64,000 nt of DNA from UBA6898 sp964463135 (GTDB lineage: Bacteria > Nitrospirota > Thermodesulfovibrionia > Thermodesulfovibrionales > UBA6898). This document shows, piece by piece, positions 59,668-64,000 of the stretch. The notes below the pieces were generated by a model, which had not been told where the DNA came from, ran no database searches, and was given only the letters and a program-made list of their open reading frames with translations. The stretch lies in the NCBI GenBank assembly GCA_964463135.1, contig CAYXBA010000011.1, forward strand, positions 62,001 to 126,000, read 5' to 3'. The first letter of the stretch is position 1, and each line of letters begins with the position of its first letter. A program made the position numbers and the translations under genes.

Positions 59668-61435
59668 CGCTGCGCATTCCGAGGAGAAGCGCGTGGCAAT
59701 TGTGGAAGGGGACAACCTGATCGACTTTTATGTCGAGACCGCAGGCAAGGAGCATCTCAAGGGGAATATCTATAAGGCGAAGGTGGTGCGGGTAGAGCCG
59801 GGGCTGCAGGCGGCATTTGTCGATTTCGGCCAGAAGAAGCACGGTTTTCTTCAGCTTCGTGAGATCAAGCCGGAATTTTATCAGCACGCAGCCGAAGGCA
59901 ACAAGAAGCCGAGGATGCAGGATGTCATATCCAAGGGCCATGAACTGATCGTCCAGGTGGAGAAGGACGAGCGCGACAACAAAGGCGCGAGCCTGACCAC
60001 CTATCTCTCGATCCCGGGCAGGTACATTGTGATGATGCCGGGTCAGGAAAAGGTGGGTGTGTCGCGGAAGATCGAAGACCGTGAGGACCGGGGCAGGCTG
60101 AAGGAGATATTCAATTCCCTGAAGCTGCCGAAGAAGATGGGGTTCATCCTGCGTACCGCAGGCAGCGACAAGACCGAAGAGGACCTTGATAATGACCTGA
60201 AGTACCTGACCAAGCTCTGGGCAAAGATCCAGGCAGAATCAAAGAAGGTGCATGCTCCGGCGCTCATCTATAAGGAGCAGGATTTTGCGGTCAAGACCGT
60301 CAGGGACTATCTCACTTCGGATGTCGACGAGGTCCTGATCGATGACCCGGCTGCCTTCAAGAACACCAAGGAATTCCTGCGCAAGACCGTGCCCTGGCGC
60401 AAGATAAACATCAAGCAGTACAAGGACAAGAAGCCGATCTTTGCTTGTCATAACATCGAGGGCCAGATCGCCAAGATCCATGAGCGCTTTGTGTACCTTC
60501 CGTCCCGCGGATACATTGTCATCGACAAGACCGAGGCGCTGACCGCGATTGATGTCAACTCGGGCAGGTCGCGCAAGGAAGAGCATATCGAGGCAACAGC
60601 GCTCAAGACCAATCTCGAGGCGGCAGATGAGATAGCCCGGCAGCTCAGGTTCCGCGACCTGGGAGGCCTTGTCGTAATCGATTTCATCGATATGGAATCT
60701 TCGAAGAACAGGCGGGAGGTCGAGCAGCGTCTGAAGGATGCGATGAGCCCGGACAAGGCACATTTTGAGACGACCCCCATTTCGAAGTTCGGCATCGTCG
60801 AGATGACGCGGGAGCGCATGCGGCCTGCATACCAGGAGTCGAGCCACCATAAATGCGAGCTCTGCGGAGGCACCGGCGTTGTCAAGAGCGATGAGATGGC
60901 TGCGGTTGCAGCACTCCGTGAGATGCATGTGCAGGCAACAAAGGAAGGCACCAAAGCGATCACCTGCCGCCTTCCGGTCGAGAGCATGAACTATATGGTC
61001 AATACCTGGCGGACTGATATTGCTGCCACGGAAAAGGAATTCGGCATTGCCATAACCCTGATCGCTGATCCGAAGCTCCTGACAGGCCAGTACAAGATAG
61101 AAACTGACAGACCTGAACCAGCGAAAGAGCATGTCCGGCCGGAACATAAACATGAGCAGCAGAAACCGCAACAGCAGAAGCAGGCGCATCAGAAACAGAT
61201 GCACCATAAACAGGCAAAGGCAGCGGAGCCTGCCCAGGCCGCCGAAGAACCGGCGGAAGAGACCGGTGAGCATGCAGAGGCTGCTCCTGCTGAGCCGCAG
61301 GAGCAGAAGCGGCGCAGGAAGCGCAGGCCGCGCAGGGGCAAGCGGCGGCCAACAGGCGGAGAGGCTGCATCCGGGGAAGCTCCGGCAGCAGGCCCTCAGA
61401 TTGAGGTCCATGACCCGATCGAAGATGGCGTCTGA
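59645..61435 (+). CDS. rng: Ribonuclease G/E family endoribonuclease
   Basis: About 596 residues. KKKILINAAHSEEKRVAI opens the RNase-H-like/S1 portion (S1 domain about 35-125), followed by the 5'-sensor region and the DNase-I-like catalytic domain, with metal-binding Asp in ALTAIDVNSGRS and GGLVVIDFIDM. The zinc-link CELCGG motif (CxxC, about 420) is intact. A tail of about 110 residues rich in Gln, His and Ala and then Arg (RRRKRRPRRGKRR) extends beyond catalytic RNase G. Start GTG 59645 with GAGG five bases upstream matches the family N-terminus; GTG 59639 is alternative. Confidence 0.92.
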   Translation: MKKKILINAAHSEEKRVAIVEGDNLIDFYVETAGKEHLKGNIYKAKVVRVEPGLQAAFVDFGQKKHGFLQLREIKPEFYQHAAEGNKKPRMQDVISKGHELIVQVEKDERDNKGASLTTYLSIPGRYIVMMPGQEKVGVSRKIEDREDRGRLKEIFNSLKLPKKMGFILRTAGSDKTEEDLDNDLKYLTKLWAKIQAESKKVHAPALIYKEQDFAVKTVRDYLTSDVDEVLIDDPAAFKNTKEFLRKTVPWRKINIKQYKDKKPIFACHNIEGQIAKIHERFVYLPSRGYIVIDKTEALTAIDVNSGRSRKEEHIEATALKTNLEAADEIARQLRFRDLGGLVVIDFIDMESSKNRREVEQRLKDAMSPDKAHFETTPISKFGIVEMTRERMRPAYQESSHHKCELCGGTGVVKSDEMAAVAALREMHVQATKEGTKAITCRLPVESMNYMVNTWRTDIAATEKEFGIAITLIADPKLLTGQYKIETDRPEPAKEHVRPEHKHEQQKPQQQKQAHQKQMHHKQAKAAEPAQAAEEPAEETGEHAEAAPAEPQEQKRRRKRRPRRGKRRPTGGEAASGEAPAAGPQIEVHDPIEDGV

Positions 61436-61509
61436 CAGACGTTTGCTTTCTTGCGACTGTCTGTTTTAATTTAGGAATTACAGATTCAGCCGTTACATAA
61501 GGAGGAAAC

Positions 61510-61683
61510 ATGTTCGGACTTGGATTGCCTGAAATGATGGTGGTGTTGGTGATAGCGCTTGTCTTTTTCGGCCCGAGCAAACTGCCTGCCGCAGGGAAGA
61601 GCCTTGGTGAGGCCATCAGGAACTTCAAAAAAGGGGTGGCAGAAGGCGTAGCAGAGGAGAAAGAGAAGCTGGAAAGCAAATAG
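61510..61683 (+). CDS. tatA: Twin-arginine translocase subunit TatA
   Basis: 57-residue Tat component. MFGLGLPEMMVVLVIALVFF forms the short membrane helix, followed by the hinge FGPSKLPAAGKSLGEAIRNFKKG and an amphipathic, charged tail ending in EKEKLESK. GGAGG lies directly before ATG 61510. TatA oligomers form the pore for folded proteins. tatC is not in this window. It is too short for many automatic thresholds. Confidence 0.93.
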   Translation: MFGLGLPEMMVVLVIALVFFGPSKLPAAGKSLGEAIRNFKKGVAEGVAEEKEKLESK

Positions 61684-61701
61684 CAGAAGTGTCGCTCTGC
61701 G

Positions 61702-61741
61702 AAAATGAAAAAGGGTTGCCATGGCAGCCCTTTTTCATTTT
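61702..61741 (+). terminator. Bidirectional terminator after tatA
   Basis: AAAATGAAAAAGGGTTGCC pairs with GGCAGCCCTTTTTCATTTT around AT, with one G-U pair; T-rich on both strands. It lies about 20 bases after the tatA stop. Confidence 0.85.
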
Positions 61742-61809
61742 CTCTGTGCAGACCGGCAGATATCGTGATAGCGGGCTGCAAATAAAATACTATATCCTGA
61801 GGATGCACT

Positions 61810-62943
61810 ATGAAAGATCTCTTTGAGAGAACAACGATCAATGGGTTGACCATCGCGAACAGGTCTGTCCGGTCCGCGACCTGGGAAGGCATGTGCGAAA
61901 ATGACGGACGTCCTACGCCGAAGCTCATTGCCTTATACCGCGATTTTGCTGCAGGCGGCGTCGGCCTGATCATTTCGGGTTATACCTTTGTGAGGCCTGA
62001 CGGTAAACAGCTTGCGGGCAAGATGGGTATCCATACGGACGATTTCGGACCTGACATGCAGGCACTTACCCGGGCTGTCCATGACGAGGGCGGCAGGATA
62101 TGCATCCAGCTTGTCCATGCAGGCGGCCAGACAGATACGGCAACAGCAGGCAGGCGGCCTCTTGCGCCTTCTGCGATCAAGGTCGAGCAGTTCCCTGAAG
62201 AAACCGAAGCAATGACCAGGAAAGACATCGATGAGATCGTTGCAGCGTTCTCAGATGCTGCCCAGCGCGCAAAGGCGTGGGGTTTCGATGCTGTCCAACT
62301 CCATGCGGCCCACGGGTATCTCATCAATCAGTTCCTGTCACCGCATATCAATCATAGGACTGACGGCTATGGCGGCTCTCCGGAGAACCGGTGCCGTTTT
62401 CTCCTTGAAGTGTACCGCCAGGTCCGTTCTGCGGTTGGCAGTAATTTTCCTGTGATGGTCAAACTGAACGGTTCTGATAATCTTGAGGGCGGCCTCGATC
62501 TGGGCGATGCAGTTCATGCTGCCAGGCTGCTGGACAAAGAAAAGATAGATGCCATAGAAGTGAGCGGCGGCACCTCAGCCTCGGGCGAAAATAATCCGGT
62601 CCGGACCGGTATCAAACGGCCTGGTCAGGAGGCGTACAACCTGTCTTTTGCCAGAGAGATCAAAAAGGCAGTGCAGTGCCCGGTCATGGCGGTCGGCGGT
62701 TTCCGGTCGCTTGATGTCATACAGAAGGCCCTGAACGAAGACGGCATCGATTACATCTCGATGGCCAGGCCCTTTATCAGGGAGCCGCACCTGATCAGAC
62801 GCTGGGAACAGGGTGACTGCTCTCCTGCACGCTGCATCTCCTGCAACGGCTGCTTTGAGCCGGGAATGAAGGAAGGCGGCATCTATTGTGTGGTAGAGAA
62901 GAAACTTGCTGAAGCGGTAATGAAGAAGAAAGGCGGCAGGTGA
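61810..62943 (+). CDS. NADH:flavin oxidoreductase (Old Yellow Enzyme/2,4-dienoyl-CoA reductase type)
   Basis: 377-residue FMN TIM-barrel. LHAAHGYLINQFLSPHINHRTDGYGGSPENRCRFLLEV is the family signature (about residues 160-198), VHAGGQ near 104-109 and MAVGGFRS near 292 mark other FMN contacts. The C-terminus carries CISCNGCFEPGMKEGGIYC, the CxxCxxC-x11-C [4Fe-4S] motif of 2,4-dienoyl-CoA and trimethylamine-type enzymes, but the second (NADPH/FAD) half of those proteins is absent. An electron donor must come from another protein. It overlaps the next gene by one base. Confidence 0.87.
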   Translation: MKDLFERTTINGLTIANRSVRSATWEGMCENDGRPTPKLIALYRDFAAGGVGLIISGYTFVRPDGKQLAGKMGIHTDDFGPDMQALTRAVHDEGGRICIQLVHAGGQTDTATAGRRPLAPSAIKVEQFPEETEAMTRKDIDEIVAAFSDAAQRAKAWGFDAVQLHAAHGYLINQFLSPHINHRTDGYGGSPENRCRFLLEVYRQVRSAVGSNFPVMVKLNGSDNLEGGLDLGDAVHAARLLDKEKIDAIEVSGGTSASGENNPVRTGIKRPGQEAYNLSFAREIKKAVQCPVMAVGGFRSLDVIQKALNEDGIDYISMARPFIREPHLIRRWEQGDCSPARCISCNGCFEPGMKEGGIYCVVEKKLAEAVMKKKGGR

Positions 62944-63599
62944 TGAAGAGGGCGTTCTTATTTCTTGCTTGCCTGCTGCTCGTTAGTCCCCTCATATATG
63001 ACGGACCGCTTTCTGCCGAGGAGATCAAGCTTGTCCTGCTGCCAAAACCGCAGACCACGGGCGGCAGACCACTTATGCAGGTACTGAAAGACAGAAGCTC
63101 GTCTCGCTCATTCGGCCCGGAAAAGCTTTCCGAACAGACGCTTTCGAATCTGCTCTGGGCTGCCTTTGGGATTAACCGTCCTGGGTCAGGAAGACGTACC
63201 GCTCCCTCTGCAGTGGACCACCAGGAGATCGATATCTATGTTGCTGCTGATGATGGTCTCTATCTGTATGAGCCGGGGAGTCATGCCCTGAAGTTGATCT
63301 ATCCGGATGACATCCGTGCTTTGACCGGCAGGCAGGATTACGTGAAAGACGCAGCAATAAATCTTGTGTACGTGGCCGATCACGCAAAAATGGGGGTTTC
63401 TCCCAAAGATGAGAAGGAATTCTATGCTGCTGCAGATGCCGGCTTTATCAGCCAGAACGTGTACCTGTATTGTGCCTCAGAACGCCTGGCTACCATTGTG
63501 CGCGGGTCTATTGACCGGTCGACGCTGGCGAAGGCCATGAACCTGCGGCCTGACCAGAAGATCGTCCTGGCGCAGTCCGTAGGATATTTCAGGAAATAG
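62943..63599 (+). CDS. Exported nitroreductase family protein (SagB-like)
   Basis: 218 residues with a signal peptide (about 1-26, ending LSAEE) followed by a nitroreductase domain. RSSSRSFGPEKLSEQTLSNLLWAAFGINRPGSGRRTAPSA is the SagB/ThcOx-type FMN-binding start, and QNVYLYCASERLATIVRG is in the second half. It is unusual for this family in having an export signal. Start ATG 62943 overlaps the stop of the reductase gene by one base; GTG 62940 is an alternative. The ferredoxin-nitroreductase gene starts 45 bases downstream. Confidence 0.85.
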   Translation: MKRAFLFLACLLLVSPLIYDGPLSAEEIKLVLLPKPQTTGGRPLMQVLKDRSSSRSFGPEKLSEQTLSNLLWAAFGINRPGSGRRTAPSAVDHQEIDIYVAADDGLYLYEPGSHALKLIYPDDIRALTGRQDYVKDAAINLVYVADHAKMGVSPKDEKEFYAAADAGFISQNVYLYCASERLATIVRGSIDRSTLAKAMNLRPDQKIVLAQSVGYFRK

Positions 63600-63644
63600 G
63601 AGCGGCCTGCGGCGACCAGCAGTCTGCACGTTCACCCGATACCA

Positions 63645-64000
63645 ATGCAGGAAAACAGGATAGAAATAGATGCCGGGCTCTGCAGTGGCTGCGGAGCCTG
63701 TGTCAGCGTATGTCCCTCTGGCACCATCTCGCTTGCTGGCGGAAAAGCGGCTTTCAGCGGAGAGGCCTGCATCGCCTGCGGACATTGCGAAGCGGTCTGC
63801 CCGGCAAGCGCGATCCGGGTCATGGCGATCGATGCAGAGATGTCGCAGTACAAGACCTTCAATGCTGATACAGAGTGGCTTGGACCCGGAAAATACGATA
63901 CAGCCGGATTGGTCCGGCTCATGGCCTCGCGCCGTTCCTGCCGCTGCTTCAGCGAAAAGCCGGTTAACCGTTCGATCCTCGAAGACCTTGTAAAGATCGG
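63645..64000 (+). CDS. Ferredoxin-nitroreductase fusion (3' end outside window)
   Basis: First 118 residues of a protein that begins with two [4Fe-4S] ferredoxin motifs, CSGCGACVSVCP (about residue 13) and CIACGHCEAVCP (about 42). These are followed by the start of a nitroreductase domain (GLVRLMASRRSCRCFSEKPVNRSILEDLV). This fused arrangement is known in anaerobes, where the ferredoxin part feeds electrons to the flavin. The gene continues beyond 64000. No strong ribosome site precedes ATG 63645, and the start could be further 3' or rely on coupling. Confidence 0.85.
   Translation, partial: MQENRIEIDAGLCSGCGACVSVCPSGTISLAGGKAAFSGEACIACGHCEAVCPASAIRVMAIDAEMSQYKTFNADTEWLGPGKYDTAGLVRLMASRRSCRCFSEKPVNRSILEDLVKI

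Overview
The window is a gene-dense bacterial chromosome segment of moderate GC. It carries a Wood-Ljungdahl-type module (folD, hdrC-hdrB-hdrA, a selenocysteine-containing mvhD, metV, metF), a periplasmic triheme c7-type cytochrome, a haem-binding HD-GYP sensor, a CIRCE/HrcA heat-shock operon and Mla-type lipid-transport genes. Together these suggest an anaerobic Gram-negative bacterium of the Nitrospirota (Thermodesulfovibrio-like) or a deltaproteobacterial relative. This placement is inferred from gene content; there is no rRNA gene to confirm it, and no tRNA gene or CRISPR array was recognised.

Layout. 1-2.6 kb: end of an ABC efflux operon (FtsX-type permease, HlyD-type adaptor). 2.7-7.4 kb: small lipoprotein, DUF2127 protein, pirin, an IS1202/ISNCY-like insertion sequence with a 16-bp target duplication, and two proteins of unknown function. 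7.4-12.5 kb (minus): cyclic-nucleotide-binding protein, AI-2E-type transporter, K+ channel with RCK domains, LemA and two TPM-domain proteins, with palindromic repeats in between. 12.7-14.5 kb: AAA ATPase and small lipoprotein. 14.6-19.7 kb: a partner-switching set (SpoIIE phosphatase, HATPase kinase, STAS protein) running directly into an Mla-like lipid ABC transporter (E, F, D, lipoprotein). 19.9-24 kb: dehydrogenase, glycosyltransferase, nitrilase-family hydrolase, folE.

24.1-32.3 kb is the metabolic centre: folD, then hdrCBA-mvhD-metVF, ending at a strong terminator. The gene content matches the electron-bifurcating type of methylene-tetrahydrofolate reductase. MvhD is interrupted by an in-frame TGA followed by a SECIS-like hairpin and is read here as a selenoprotein. 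32.4-33.4 kb encodes an aminotransferase-fold protein lacking the PLP lysine. 33.4-39.8 kb: HD-GYP sensor, der, yihY-like gene, rsmE. 38.7-43.5 kb: hrcA-grpE-dnaK-dnaJ with a CIRCE element over the hrcA start. 43.7-55.8 kb (minus): decarboxylase, hybrid histidine kinase coupled to a solute-binding protein, tlyA, dxs, ispA, guaA, guaB. 56-61.7 kb: cytochrome, ilvE, argS, RNase G, tatA. 61.8-64 kb: Old-Yellow-Enzyme-like reductase and two nitroreductases, the last cut by the window end.

Most intergenic spaces are short. None exceeds about 300 bases once the IS and repeats are counted.
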